Position numbers and translations under genes: made by a program. DNA of 64,000 nt from Bin75 sp965212135 (GTDB lineage Bacteria > Nitrospirota > Nitrospiria > Nitrospirales > UBA8639). The stretch is taken from assembly GCA_965212135.1 (NCBI GenBank), contig OZ243044.1, positions 558,001 to 622,000 of the forward strand, given 5' to 3'. Shown here one piece after another: positions 34,019 through 43,624 of the stretch. The number at the start of each line of letters is the position of its first letter. The stretch's first letter is position 1. The notes below the pieces were generated by a model. The model searched no databases and had not been told where the DNA came from. It saw only the letters and a program-made list of their open reading frames with translations.

Positions 34019-35011
34019 TTACTCTTCATCAAGTCGGCGTTTTGTCTCATCGCGCGCATCACTGATCGTGTCATGTTTACCGGAAAGGAGAGTATCAATC
34101 ATGCACCAGACACGGCCGGTAGGAAAGATTTTTCCTGTTTTCATTTTGTGTGCCGGCTTCATCTGTGGTCCCAGACTGTAAACAAAAGAACGATCGCTGC
34201 TGGCAGCAGGAGCAGGCCATTGACGTCTCACCGCCGACAGATCACTGACAATCTTGTATTTCTCAATATGGTGTACGGATTGAAGCTCTCCGTGATAGCG
34301 AAATCCAATGTAGTTTGGTGGAATGCGCGGCCAGTTATTCCCTGCAGGGTGAAAATAATGCTTGTGCTTCTCAACCACGTCAATCCATGTATAGTCGCAC
34401 CCTGATTTGATTGGGTTCGAGCTGAGAGCGACGACGAACACGTTGTTGTCACTTTGGTTTTGCATCGCAACATACCCTCCAAGGTGCAGATACAAGTGAT
34501 GAAGCCAGAGTTTTTCTGTGTGTGATCCGGTCTTTTGACGAGCCTCGGCAACCATGTGCCTGACGTCTGCCCATGAGTAATGCGCAACAGGCACGCCGTT
34601 AATTTTTTCCGGCAGACTGCGGGCCACGCCATCTTTCGTGACGGCGCTCAAGGAGACAATCCTGCGTTGAGACCCTGTACGCCTCGGCATTCGCCGGGAA
34701 TATTCTGCAAGTTGATTACGACTCGGAAGCGTCCAGCCGCATTTTGCCTCAATGATCACGTGGCAGAAGTTATCACTTATGAGTTCAATATCGGTAATGC
34801 CTCCTGTTCCATATCGTTGTAACTCTACAACCACGGCATGGCCTCCTGCCGACAGACAACCAACCAGCTTTTTCACCAGCATATTGCGAAACGACGGACA
34901 TCTGTCAATCGCCCATCCCAACGCAAATGTCGCACTGTTCTCATCTGTACCGAGAAGCGCGAATATGTTTGTTGGTTCTCTCCCGAAACGACGCAGTGTC
35001 ATGGCGATCAT
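34019..35011 (-). CDS. PD-(D/E)XK-type nuclease candidate
   Basis: 330 residues, no close family recognised. Around residues 72-103 an Asp (in ITDIELISD) is followed by IIEAKCGW, which fits a D-(x)n-ExK active site of the PD-(D/E)XK nuclease superfamily, with a helix NQLAEYSRRM after it. The C-terminal half (about 150-330) has no recognised domain. Base composition is AT-richer than ribD and elbB on either side, so this looks like an inserted accessory gene. It starts at 35011, overlapping a small acidic ORF by 4 nt, and may be a stand-alone defence or restriction-like nuclease; unproven. Confidence 0.6.
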   Translation of the reverse strand: MIAMTLRRFGREPTNIFALLGTDENSATFALGWAIDRCPSFRNMLVKKLVGCLSAGGHAVVVELQRYGTGGITDIELISDNFCHVIIEAKCGWTLPSRNQLAEYSRRMPRRTGSQRRIVSLSAVTKDGVARSLPEKINGVPVAHYSWADVRHMVAEARQKTGSHTEKLWLHHLYLHLGGYVAMQNQSDNNVFVVALSSNPIKSGCDYTWIDVVEKHKHYFHPAGNNWPRIPPNYIGFRYHGELQSVHHIEKYKIVSDLSAVRRQWPAPAASSDRSFVYSLGPQMKPAHKMKTGKIFPTGRVWCMIDTLLSGKHDTISDARDETKRRLDEE

Positions 35012-35094
35012 TCACTCGAACATTTTCCATCACACTCGGCAGCAGGAATACCATCTTCGTTGTCAGCTTCCCACTTGGTGTGTTCCGCATCCAT
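35008..35094 (-). CDS. 28-residue acidic ORF overlapping nuclease start
   Basis: MDAEHTKWEADNEDGIPAAE then CDGKCSSE: a 28-residue peptide dominated by Asp/Glu, starting 19 nt after the ribD stop and ending in a TGA that overlaps the ATG of the nuclease gene (ATGA). The overlap suggests that it helps translate the nuclease. A GAGGGG stretch lies about 14 nt upstream, too far to be convincing. It may be only a translation-coupling leader or a chance frame. Confidence 0.4.
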   Translation of the reverse strand: MDAEHTKWEADNEDGIPAAECDGKCSSE

Positions 35095-35113
35095 CCGTGA
35101 AAGTCTGCCCCTC

Positions 35114-36247
35114 TTACGGCATGGGCGGCAAGGTTCCGGTGAGCAGCACGTCTTGTCCAAGAAACCGAAGCCGCATGTCGGACACCGCCACCGCGTCGGC
35201 CAAACGTGCGGGCGAAAGACCGCCGAGCAGGCCCGTGGCATTGCGCCCTCCCAACAACATCGGCGCCATGTACAGAGACACACGGTTCACCAGTCCCTCG
35301 CGCAAAAAACCGGCGTTCAACTCACCGCCGCCTTCCACCAGCAACGTGGTGATCTCCATGTTCCCAAGCGCCTGAAGGCAGCGGCGGAGGGAGACGCGGG
35401 CGCCTTTGGGAGGAAGCATCAAAACCACCGCGCCCATTTTTTTCAACCGCTCCATGCGTCGGGGATTGGCTCTTTTTGTGGTGACCACGACCGTCGGAGC
35501 GTGCTCAAGGCCCTGCAACACCCGCGCCGAGACGGGAATCCGAAGACGGCTGTCAACGACCACTCGAACCGGCGGACGGGCGGCACGTGCGCGCGGGTTC
35601 CCCGCAGCGTCCCTCACGGTTAACCGAGGGTCATCCCGAAGAACCGTGTTCACGCCCACGGCAATCGCGTCAACCCGGCTGCGCAACCGGTGGACGTGTG
35701 CCCGTGCCGCGGCTCCGGTGATCCATTGCGATTCTCCGGCCGCCGTGGCCAACTGGCCATCCAATGTCATCGCCGCCTTAAGCGTGACGAACGGCCGGCC
35801 GGTTTGCATCCAATGGGAATACGCCTCATTGAGCTTCGCGGCTTCCCGGTTCAGGCACCCGACGTCAACGACGATCCCCGCCCGCTTGAGTCGTTGAATG
35901 CCGCGGCCCGCCACGAGGGGATTCGGGTCGCGCATCGCCACAACGACGCGGCGCACACCAGAATCAAGAATGGCCGGCACGCACGGCGGCGTGCGTTTCC
36001 CCGTATGGCAGCACGGTTCCAGCGTGATGTAAAGGGTGGCGTGACGGGACCGGGACCGGGCCTGTCGCAACGCAACGATTTCGGCATGGGGACCGCCGGC
36101 TCGTTTGTGATACCCGGAACCCACGACGCGTCCCCTGGCCACGACCACCGCGCCGACCATGGGATTCGGGCTCGTCGTCCCCCGCCCTCGAGCCCCGAGC
36201 TTGAGGGCCTGTTTCATGAAACGGACGTCTTGCGCGACGTCATTCAC
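35114..36247 (-). CDS. ribD: Riboflavin biosynthesis bifunctional deaminase/reductase
   Basis: 377 residues from a GTG at 36247 that overlaps the ppdK stop as GTGA; the longer frame upstream is ppdK antisense coding and should not be used. N-terminal deaminase: GGPHAEIVAL (His 54, Glu 56) and LEPCCHTGKRTPPC (zinc cysteines about 79-89). C-terminal reductase: PFVTLKAAMTLDG, TLLVEGGGELNAGFLREGLV. Performs two steps in lumazine/riboflavin synthesis. No other rib genes are adjacent. Confidence 0.93.
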   Translation of the reverse strand: MNDVAQDVRFMKQALKLGARGRGTTSPNPMVGAVVVARGRVVGSGYHKRAGGPHAEIVALRQARSRSRHATLYITLEPCCHTGKRTPPCVPAILDSGVRRVVVAMRDPNPLVAGRGIQRLKRAGIVVDVGCLNREAAKLNEAYSHWMQTGRPFVTLKAAMTLDGQLATAAGESQWITGAAARAHVHRLRSRVDAIAVGVNTVLRDDPRLTVRDAAGNPRARAARPPVRVVVDSRLRIPVSARVLQGLEHAPTVVVTTKRANPRRMERLKKMGAVVLMLPPKGARVSLRRCLQALGNMEITTLLVEGGGELNAGFLREGLVNRVSLYMAPMLLGGRNATGLLGGLSPARLADAVAVSDMRLRFLGQDVLLTGTLPPMP

Positions 36248-39087
36248 CGGCGAGAGCGAGTGTTGCGCGTCCGCGCTTTGGCCTTCGGCTTGGAGGCCGC
36301 GGCCGTCACCCGACGTACGCGCTTTGGAGTGTTCGCCGCCACCCGCGCCGGCGCGTTCACGGACTTCGCGGCTTTGCCTTCGCCTTCCGCCTTCAACACG
36401 GCTTGAGCGGAAGCCAGGCGAGCAATGGCCACTCGATACGGAGAGCAACTCACGTAGTCAAGACCAAGCTGGTGGCAAAATTCGACGGAACTGGGATCCC
36501 CGCCGTGTTCCCCGCAAATCCCGAGTTTCAACATCGGACGAGTCGCCCGCCCTTCACGCATGGCCAAACGCATGACCGCGCCCACGCCTTCCCGGTCCAG
36601 CACGGCAAAGGGATCAAATTCCAACAGGTTGTGGTCGCGATAAAAGCCCGTAAACTTGGCCGCGTCATCCCTGGAAAATCCGTAGGTGGTTTGGGTCAGA
36701 TCATTCGTCCCAAAGGAAAAGAACTCCGCATCGGCGGCGATCTGCCCGGCCGTCACCGCCGCCCGAGGCAACTCAATCATGGTCCCGACCAGATACGTCA
36801 ATTGTTTCCCGCAGCGTTGCATGGTTGCATCGGCGACTTCTTTGATCAGGGCTTTTTGCGCTTTCATTTCCGATGCCATGCCCACCAGGGGGATCATGAT
36901 TTCCGGCACGATCTTTTTCCCTTCTTTGGCCACCTCACAGGCGGCTTCCATGATCGCCCGCACCTGCATACGAGTAATTTCCGGCATCGTAATACCCAGG
37001 CGACAGCCCCGGAGGCCAAGCATGGGATTGTATTCATGCAGCTCGTCAACGCGCGCCAGGATTTTTCGCTTTTCCTGAATTTCCGGTGAATCCACGTTCA
37101 TGGCCTCGGCGCGCCCGATCTCCACCATGAGTTGTTCGCGTTTCGGCAAAAATTCATGCAAGGGCGGGTCCAGGAGCCGAATGGTGACCGGGTAGCCTTG
37201 CATTTCCCGGTAGAGCCCCATGAAATCCTGTTTCTGGAGGGGCAGCAGTTGATTGAGATACTGCTCCCGTTCCGTTCGGCTCGAGGCCAGGATCATGGCT
37301 TGCATGACCGGCGCGCGGTCTTCCGCAAAGAACATGTGTTCCGTGCGGCAGAGCCCAATCCCTTCCGCGCCGAACCCGCGCGCGATGCGGGCTTGATTCG
37401 GGTCATCGGCATTGGCCCGAACGTTGAGCCGCCGTATTTCATCGGCCCATTTCAAAATGGTGGAAAAATAGCGAAATTTTTCGGACCGGGTCGCGGACAG
37501 GGTGCCTTGAATCACCTGCACCACTTCCGACTCGACCACGGATACCATCCCGCCATAGACCAAGCCGGAAAATCCGTTCAGGGAGATCGTGTCCCCTTCT
37601 TGAAACACGGACGGGCCAATCCGCACTTTGGTTTCATCCTTGAAGACCTCGACGTCCTGACATCCGGCGACACAGACCTTTCCCATTTGCCGCGCCACCA
37701 CCGCGGCATGGGAGGTCATGCCTCCCGTGGCCGTTAAGAACCCTTCCGAGGCGTGCATGCCATGGATGTCATCCGGGCTGGTTTCTTTACGAACGAGTAT
37801 GGCTTTTTCTCCCCGAACCTTGAGCGCCACGGCATGGTCGGGGGTCAAGGCGATTTTTCCGCAGGCGGCGCCGGGACCGGCCGGCAGCCCGTGGCCAATC
37901 GGTTGACATTTCTTTTCGTCGTTCCGTTCAAAAATCGGGTAGAGATATTGAGCCAGTTGTTCCGGCTCCACCCGACTCACGGCTTCGTGTTTGTCAATCA
38001 GCCTTTCTTTGACCATCTCAACGGCGATCCGAACCGCGGCAATCCCCGTTCTTTTTCCAACCCGCGTTTGCAGCATATAGAGCCGGCCTTCCTGAATCGT
38101 AAACTCCATGTCCTGCATATCGCGATAATGTTTTTCCAGAATGCGTTGGGTGGTCACGAGGGATTGATAGGCAGCGGGCAAGACGTCCTTGAGGGTGGAC
38201 ACCAAACGGGGTGTGCGAACGCCCGCGACGACGTCTTCGCCCTGGGCGTTGAATAAACATTCCCCAAAAAACGTTCGCTCCCCCGTGGACGGATCCCGAG
38301 AAAAGACCACGCCGGTTCCGCTGGTCTCCCCCATGTTCCCAAACACCATGGCCACCACGTTGACCGCGGTTCCCCAGGTATCCGGGATGTGATAGATTTT
38401 TCGATAGGCCGCCGCCCGGTCTCCAAACCAGGACGCAAAGACCGCGTGAATCGCCATCTTGAGTTGTGTAAACGGATCCTCGGGGAGCGCGCATCCGTTT
38501 TCCCGCCTGATCACGTCGTGAAATTCTTCGACCAACTCGCCGAGCGCTGTGGGGGACAGATCGGTATCGGTCGCGGCCCCGACCTGGTTCTTTTTCCGTT
38601 CGAGGACCGCGTCAAATTTTTCCCGAGGCACATCCATCACCACGGAGCCGAATATCGTGAGAAAACGCCGATACGAATCCATGGCAAAACGCATATTCTG
38701 CGTTTTGTTGGCCAACCCCAGAACGGTTTTCGAGTTCAAGCCCAGATTCAACACCGTATCCATCATGCCGGGCATTGAGACGCGGGCCCCGGACCGCACG
38801 GCGACCAGCAACGGATTTTTCGTATCTCCAAATCCGGCTTGCATGGACCGCTCGACCCGTTTCAACGCTTGCAGCGTTTGAGGCCACATCGCTTGAGGAT
38901 CCGTTCTCCCGGCTCGAAAATATTCCAGGCAGGCGTCCGTCGTGATGGTAAATCCCGGGGGAACGCGAATCTGTAAATTCGTCATTTCCGCGAGACCGGC
39001 GCCTTTCCCGCCAAGCAGCTCTTTCATGGTGCCCTTGCCTTCGGCTTTGCCGTCTCCAAAGTAATAGGCGTATTTTTTGTTCTGCAT
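36244..39087 (-). CDS. ppdK: Pyruvate phosphate dikinase
   Basis: 947 residues. Catalyses reversible ATP + phosphate + pyruvate to AMP, PPi and PEP. ATP-grasp domain at the N terminus (MKELLGGKGAGLAEM), central phosphohistidine domain with GGMTSHAAVVARQMGKVCVAG (the phospho-acceptor His is in TSHA), and C-terminal PEP-binding TIM barrel with GICGEHGG. The ATG at 39087 is preferred over 39117. An extra C-terminal tail of about 40 residues is rich in Lys, Arg and Ala. RibD is translationally coupled (4-nt overlap). Confidence 0.97.
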   Translation of the reverse strand: MQNKKYAYYFGDGKAEGKGTMKELLGGKGAGLAEMTNLQIRVPPGFTITTDACLEYFRAGRTDPQAMWPQTLQALKRVERSMQAGFGDTKNPLLVAVRSGARVSMPGMMDTVLNLGLNSKTVLGLANKTQNMRFAMDSYRRFLTIFGSVVMDVPREKFDAVLERKKNQVGAATDTDLSPTALGELVEEFHDVIRRENGCALPEDPFTQLKMAIHAVFASWFGDRAAAYRKIYHIPDTWGTAVNVVAMVFGNMGETSGTGVVFSRDPSTGERTFFGECLFNAQGEDVVAGVRTPRLVSTLKDVLPAAYQSLVTTQRILEKHYRDMQDMEFTIQEGRLYMLQTRVGKRTGIAAVRIAVEMVKERLIDKHEAVSRVEPEQLAQYLYPIFERNDEKKCQPIGHGLPAGPGAACGKIALTPDHAVALKVRGEKAILVRKETSPDDIHGMHASEGFLTATGGMTSHAAVVARQMGKVCVAGCQDVEVFKDETKVRIGPSVFQEGDTISLNGFSGLVYGGMVSVVESEVVQVIQGTLSATRSEKFRYFSTILKWADEIRRLNVRANADDPNQARIARGFGAEGIGLCRTEHMFFAEDRAPVMQAMILASSRTEREQYLNQLLPLQKQDFMGLYREMQGYPVTIRLLDPPLHEFLPKREQLMVEIGRAEAMNVDSPEIQEKRKILARVDELHEYNPMLGLRGCRLGITMPEITRMQVRAIMEAACEVAKEGKKIVPEIMIPLVGMASEMKAQKALIKEVADATMQRCGKQLTYLVGTMIELPRAAVTAGQIAADAEFFSFGTNDLTQTTYGFSRDDAAKFTGFYRDHNLLEFDPFAVLDREGVGAVMRLAMREGRATRPMLKLGICGEHGGDPSSVEFCHQLGLDYVSCSPYRVAIARLASAQAVLKAEGEGKAAKSVNAPARVAANTPKRVRRVTAAASKPKAKARTRNTRSRR

Positions 39088-39163
39088 GTGCTTGGGGCCC
39101 CTTGTCAATTTATACAAGAGCCGACCGGAAAGTTTGGTTCGCCGGCACGGTCACCACGGTGGA

Positions 39164-39192
39164 AATTTACCACCAAATTTTTGATTTCTCAA
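39164..39192 (-). promoter_or_regulatory. Candidate ppdK promoter
   Basis: TTGAGA (39192-39187), 17-nt spacer, TAAATT (39169-39164) on the minus strand, about 77 nt before the ppdK start. A GGTGG/CCACC hairpin (39158-39174) overlaps the -10 region and might be an operator. Confidence 0.4.
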
Positions 39193-39242
39193 AAAATTAT
39201 TCAAACCAGCCCTGTTGGCAGGCCCCCCCGGAACCCGACGGC

Positions 39243-39695
39243 TTATGACGGCTCATGTTTTCGGAGACGCGTCTCATACCACGTCAAAAGCCGACGCTTG
39301 GCCCACATACCCAGATAGATGACCGCTCCGGTAAAGAGCAACAGCCCCAAGAGCCGATGATCCGCGTCGCCGGCATTTTCATAATACAGGTTCCCGGCAA
39401 CGCTCATGGCCAACGGCTCGCCCTCCCGTAATGAATGAACCTGCCCGGTCGGGTCGGTCACGTCCAACCACTCCGAACACACCTGAATCGGGCCTTCAAC
39501 CCCGGATACCTCGGTCCAGGCAACTCGGAGACAAGGGCCCGATTGCGGATCGTAGAGTTCGGCCTTGGTCAAGACACCATCCAGATCCAGCCCGGTGAGC
39601 CACAAGACCCCCAATAACACGAGATTACAGACCACGATCAGGACCAGCGTGATCCCCAGGCGAAACCACCGCAATCTGGATGCGACAGAGATCAT
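39243..39695 (-). CDS. Two-TM envelope protein, unknown
   Basis: 150 residues. TM helices at about 13-35 (ITLVLIVVCNLVLLGVLWLT) and 113-131 flank a periplasmic-looking domain containing two Cys (PCLRVAW, QVCSEW). No known family. It sits between glyS and ppdK, same direction, and is likely part of that operon. Start ATG 39695; the hydrophobic segment begins soon after it. Confidence 0.65.
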   Translation of the reverse strand: MISVASRLRWFRLGITLVLIVVCNLVLLGVLWLTGLDLDGVLTKAELYDPQSGPCLRVAWTEVSGVEGPIQVCSEWLDVTDPTGQVHSLREGEPLAMSVAGNLYYENAGDADHRLLGLLLFTGAVIYLGMWAKRRLLTWYETRLRKHEPS

Positions 39696-39735
39696 GCGCG
39701 GTCACGCCTGCGGTCCAATAATGGAAACGGCTCCC

Positions 39736-41946
39736 TTACTGGCCTTGAACGCGGAGGCGAGACAGATCGCCATAGACCGAAAACAGATCATCAACCTGGC
39801 GCAACAACGACAACCGATTCGCTCGTATCCCGGATTCCGGCGCATTCACCAACACCTCTTCAAAAAATTGGTCAATGGGGCCTTTGAGCGCCATGAGGCG
39901 CGTCAGCACTCCGTGATAATCGCGGGACGCAAGCGATGGCCCAACGGTGCGCCTGGCCGTTTCCACGGCATGGTGCAGCACGCGCTCCGTGGCATGGGCA
40001 AACCGGTCAGCATGGACGTCATCCGTCGTCCATGCTTCTTTGACAACGATTCGGTGCACTCGCGTAAAGCCGACCATGAGGGGAGCAAACTCTTGCCGGA
40101 CCGCGAGGGCTTGCAGCGCTTCCATGCGTAACAACAAATCCCGGATATCAAGGTCGGCGCCGTTGTGACGCGCCAGGACGCCATCCATCACGTCTTCACG
40201 ATAGCCGGACACCGTGCGCCCATAATATCGAAGCCGATCTTCCAGAAATCCATACAAGGGCTTCAGAGGGGCATGGCCGTCCACCGCTCCGCCCGGCGGC
40301 GGCACGGCTTTGACGCCCTGCTCGTCAAGAAGCCGTGCCGCCTGACGCAAGAGTTCCCCAAAATTGACGTTGATCCCGGCTTCAATCGCAATGCGAATCA
40401 GGCCAAACGCATGGCGGCGCAGGCCATAGGGGTCTTCCGAGCCAGACGGGACAATCCCGGCATAGAAAAAAGCCGCCAGGGTATCCATCCGGTCGGCGAG
40501 TGAAAGCAATCGGCCCGCCGTCGTCGCGGGGATGTCATCGTCCGGTGTTCGCGGCTGATAGTATTCTCCAATGGCTTCACAGACTTGGGCGGACTCCCCG
40601 TCGTGCGCGGCATATTTCCCCCCCATCACACCCTGGAGTTCGGGAAACTCCCCGACCATCCCCGTCACCAAATCGGCCTTGCTTAAGAGAGCGGCTCGCT
40701 GACAGGCCTCCCGCGCCTCCGGGACTCCGGCGGCGTCGGCCAGGGCTCCGACCAGTGCGATCATGCGTTCGGTCTTTTGATGCAGAGAGCCCAGTTGTTG
40801 ATGAAACACCACGCCGTTGAGTTGTTGCACCCGTTCGGCCAGTTTTCTTTTGCGATCCTCATCAAAAAAATACCGGGCATCCGCCAGCCGCGCGGCCAAC
40901 ACCCGTTCATTGCCGACCCTGATCCGCTCCATGTTCTTGAGATTCATATTGGTGGGCGCGAAAAATCGAGGGAGTAAGGCGTGTCGCTGATTCACAACCG
41001 AGAAAAACCCTTGATGCGTTTTCATGGAGGCAATCAGGACTTCCGGGGGCAACGCCAGATAGCATGGATCAAATGTCCCGCTCAGCACATTGGGCCACTC
41101 CAGCGAAAAGACCGCTTGCTCAAGCAGGACGTCCTGATTGTCCTGATACACCCGTCCGTTGGCCGAACGGGCAAGGCGTTGGAGTCGCTGCTCAAGAACG
41201 GCCCGACGCCGGACCGGATCAACCATCACGCCCGCGCGTGCCATCGTTTCTTCATACGCTTCCGGTCGGTGTATTTCGATCCCCTTCTTCGCGGCGGATT
41301 TCCCGCCTGCCCGCAAGCGATGCCCCCATGAACGCGCCCCCGACCGCACACCCGCATAGTCAATGGCTAAGGGCTTCGCGCCCACCATCGCGACCAACCA
41401 ACGAATTGGCCGGGGATACCGGGCTCCCGATGCATTCCATCGCATGGTTTTCGTAAACGTGATCTGCTGAAGCAGACCGGCAAGATGCGCGGTGAAAACC
41501 GTGGCCGCCGGCAATCCTTTTTCCCGTTTGACCGCGCACAGATAGGCTCCTTTCGGCGTGTCCCGGATCTCCAGGTGCTTAACGGCCACACCTTGAGATT
41601 TCGCAAATCCCTCCGCGGCTTTGGTCGGCTGTCCTTGAGCGGTAAACGCCACGGCTTTGGAGGGACCCAGCGTTTCGCGCAACGCCGAGGATTGCGTCGC
41701 GGCCAATCCCACCACGATGACCGTGAGACGACGGGGGGTTCCATAGGTTCGGATGCCGTCATGGAACAGGCGTTGAGCCGCCAGGAAGTCTTCCATCAAG
41801 CGGGCAAGATGACGCATGGCCGGCTGAATCATCTGCCATGGCAACTCTTCAGAGCCGATTTCCAGGAGAAAGGATGTCGTAGAAAAACGATTGCGTGCGG
41901 ACTGTTTCTTCGGCATGTGGGGGTGAGACGACTGTCGAGATTTCAT
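39736..41946 (-). CDS. glyS: Glycyl-tRNA synthetase beta subunit
   Basis: 736 residues. With GlyQ it charges tRNA-Gly as an alpha2beta2 enzyme. The N terminus LLEIGSEELPWQMIQPA (about 27-43), FLAPPTNMNL-type segment FFAPTNMNLKNMERIRVGNERVL (split at about 340), and MVGEFPELQGVMGGKYA (about 448-464) are characteristic. C-terminal anticodon-binding and DALR-like region follows. Start at 41946 is first ATG; a second ATG at 41916 is possible. It follows glyQ by 18 nt. Confidence 0.96.
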   Translation of the reverse strand: MKSRQSSHPHMPKKQSARNRFSTTSFLLEIGSEELPWQMIQPAMRHLARLMEDFLAAQRLFHDGIRTYGTPRRLTVIVVGLAATQSSALRETLGPSKAVAFTAQGQPTKAAEGFAKSQGVAVKHLEIRDTPKGAYLCAVKREKGLPAATVFTAHLAGLLQQITFTKTMRWNASGARYPRPIRWLVAMVGAKPLAIDYAGVRSGARSWGHRLRAGGKSAAKKGIEIHRPEAYEETMARAGVMVDPVRRRAVLEQRLQRLARSANGRVYQDNQDVLLEQAVFSLEWPNVLSGTFDPCYLALPPEVLIASMKTHQGFFSVVNQRHALLPRFFAPTNMNLKNMERIRVGNERVLAARLADARYFFDEDRKRKLAERVQQLNGVVFHQQLGSLHQKTERMIALVGALADAAGVPEAREACQRAALLSKADLVTGMVGEFPELQGVMGGKYAAHDGESAQVCEAIGEYYQPRTPDDDIPATTAGRLLSLADRMDTLAAFFYAGIVPSGSEDPYGLRRHAFGLIRIAIEAGINVNFGELLRQAARLLDEQGVKAVPPPGGAVDGHAPLKPLYGFLEDRLRYYGRTVSGYREDVMDGVLARHNGADLDIRDLLLRMEALQALAVRQEFAPLMVGFTRVHRIVVKEAWTTDDVHADRFAHATERVLHHAVETARRTVGPSLASRDYHGVLTRLMALKGPIDQFFEEVLVNAPESGIRANRLSLLRQVDDLFSVYGDLSRLRVQGQ

Positions 41947-41964
41947 GCGTCGGACGAGTGGGAA

Positions 41965-42900
41965 TTAGGATGGAACATGCCTCCGTTGCCGTTTCGGCAA
42001 TGAAGCGCCGATGGAAGCCAGCCCGGATTTGGCTTGGCCCAGCAAAGGAAAACCTAACTGTTTACGTCTGGCGACGTACGCATCCGCGCATCCCCTCGCG
42101 AGTCCGCGCACGCGTCCGATATAGCCCGTTCGTTCAGCCACACTCAATGCACCACGCGCATCAAGCACATTGAACAGATGAGAGGTTTTCATGCAATAAT
42201 CGTAGGCTGGCAGCACCAGCCCTTCCTCTAATACTTTGCGACATTCTTCCTCGCAGGCCGTCAACATCGCCTGGATCATGGTGATATCGGCGACATCAAA
42301 ATTATACCGCGAAAACTGAACTTCGGAGTCGTGAAATAAATCTCCGTAGGTGGCCTCCTCGGACCACTGAAGATCGTAGACGTTATCAACGTCCTGTACA
42401 TACATGGCAATCCGCTCAGTGCCATAGGTCAACTCCACGGTGACCGGATCGAGGACATGCCCGCCGGCTTCCTGAAAATAGGTGAATTGGGTGATTTCCA
42501 TGCCATCAAGCCGCACTTCCCATCCAAGCCCCCATGAACCCAAAGTCGGGGATTCCCAATCATCTTGAATAAACTGGACATCATGTTTTCGAGGATCAAG
42601 CCCCAGCATGGCGAGGCTGTCCAGATACAACGCTTGGATATTGTCCACGCAAGGTTTGATGACCACCTGGTATTGATAATAATGTTGCAGCCGATTGGGG
42701 TTGGCGCCGTACCGACCGTCAGTGGGACGACGGCAGGGCTCGACATACGCCGCCCGCCAGGGCTCCGGCCCCAACACACGCAAAAAGGTGGCCGGGTTAA
42801 AAGTCCCGGCGCCTTTTTCCAAATCATACGGCTGGCAAATGATACAGTGTTGATTGGCCCAGAACCGATGAAGAGAGAGGATAAGATTCTGAACGGTCAC
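41965..42900 (-). CDS. glyQ: Glycyl-tRNA synthetase alpha subunit
   Basis: 311 residues. Class II synthetase catalytic subunit. The block FWANQHCIICQPYDLEKGAG (about 13-32) and GPEPWRAAYVEPCRRPTDGRYG contain motif 2-like and substrate residues; the next conserved block includes LGWEVRLDGMEITQFTYFQ. Heterotetramer partner of GlyS. The bulk of the protein matches the normal length of about 300. Confidence 0.97.
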   Translation of the reverse strand: MTVQNLILSLHRFWANQHCIICQPYDLEKGAGTFNPATFLRVLGPEPWRAAYVEPCRRPTDGRYGANPNRLQHYYQYQVVIKPCVDNIQALYLDSLAMLGLDPRKHDVQFIQDDWESPTLGSWGLGWEVRLDGMEITQFTYFQEAGGHVLDPVTVELTYGTERIAMYVQDVDNVYDLQWSEEATYGDLFHDSEVQFSRYNFDVADITMIQAMLTACEEECRKVLEEGLVLPAYDYCMKTSHLFNVLDARGALSVAERTGYIGRVRGLARGCADAYVARRKQLGFPLLGQAKSGLASIGASLPKRQRRHVPS

Positions 42901-43219
42901 AGCGGGGGGGCTACCGTGGACATTAGCGATGCCTGTCGGCCTGATCAGCGAAACAGATCATTAGAACCATTGATAACACAAAAATCAAGGTTGGAAAGTA
43001 ACAACAAACGCCGGGAGTGTCAACCGATGGCAAGACATGGAACGACAGGTCAACGCGCCACAGAAGCGCGTCGCTCTATTTTCAAGCTGTTCCAGGCCGG
43101 CAAACGGTTTCCTGACGACTCCCCGGCAAGCGGGGATAACGGGCCTTGTGGCCAAGGCAAGTCATCCCCCCTACTTGACGCTACCAGGAAGAGGCGCTTT
43201 TCAACGGAAACACGTTCCA
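42901..43219. other. Gene-poor stretch upstream of glyQ
   Basis: 319 nt between glyQ start and the end of the TPR lipoprotein gene. I see no supportable gene, RNA or clear terminator; it must hold the glyQ promoter and leader on the minus strand. No T-box-like pattern is recognisable. Confidence 0.5.
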
Positions 43220-43624
43220 CTATCCTCCCAGATGCGCCTTCAAAATACCGGAGTCTTTTATTGACGGATTATTGGGAGCACGGTCCAGTGCCATTTGAAA
43301 ATGATTCGTCGCCTCACCATGGTTTCCCAACTTATCCAGCGTTAAGGCCAAATTATAGTGAGCTTCCGCGAGATCGGCATTGGTCGCGACGGCCTCTTGA
43401 AAATGTTGCTGCGCGACGTCCCAATGGCCTTGTTGATAGTGATTGACCCCTTCATTATTGGCCTTCGCTCCCTCAGCCTGCGCCGAGGCAAGAAGGGCTC
43501 CGGACTTGGCTTCCATTGACGCCTCTTCCGGATTTGACAACTCCGTATCATACCCGGCCTCACACCCAAACATGAACGCGAAAACCAACATCAGACACAC
43601 TGTGGTATGCGGTGAACGTGTCAT
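43220..43624 (-). CDS. TPR lipoprotein
   Basis: 134 residues. Signal with lipobox FMFGC (Cys 21). Residues about 55-120 carry two TPR repeats (EGVNHYQQGHWDVAQQHFQE and NADLAEAHYNLALTLDKLGN). Strong ribosome binding site AAGGAGG before the ATG; a -10-like TATAGT (43725-43720) lies about 95 nt upstream. Function probably scaffolding in the cell envelope. Confidence 0.8.
   Translation of the reverse strand: MTRSPHTTVCLMLVFAFMFGCEAGYDTELSNPEEASMEAKSGALLASAQAEGAKANNEGVNHYQQGHWDVAQQHFQEAVATNADLAEAHYNLALTLDKLGNHGEATNHFQMALDRAPNNPSIKDSGILKAHLGG

Noticed and set aside
36448..36448. Longer RibD start at 36448
   Set aside because: Would translate antisense-like low-complexity sequence inside ppdK; the GTG at 36247 with GTGA overlap is far more plausible.
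39158..39174. GGTGG/CCACC hairpin followed by AAATTTTT on plus strand as a terminator
   Set aside because: It lies upstream of ppdK on the minus strand; no plus-strand gene ends before it, so a terminator role is not supported.
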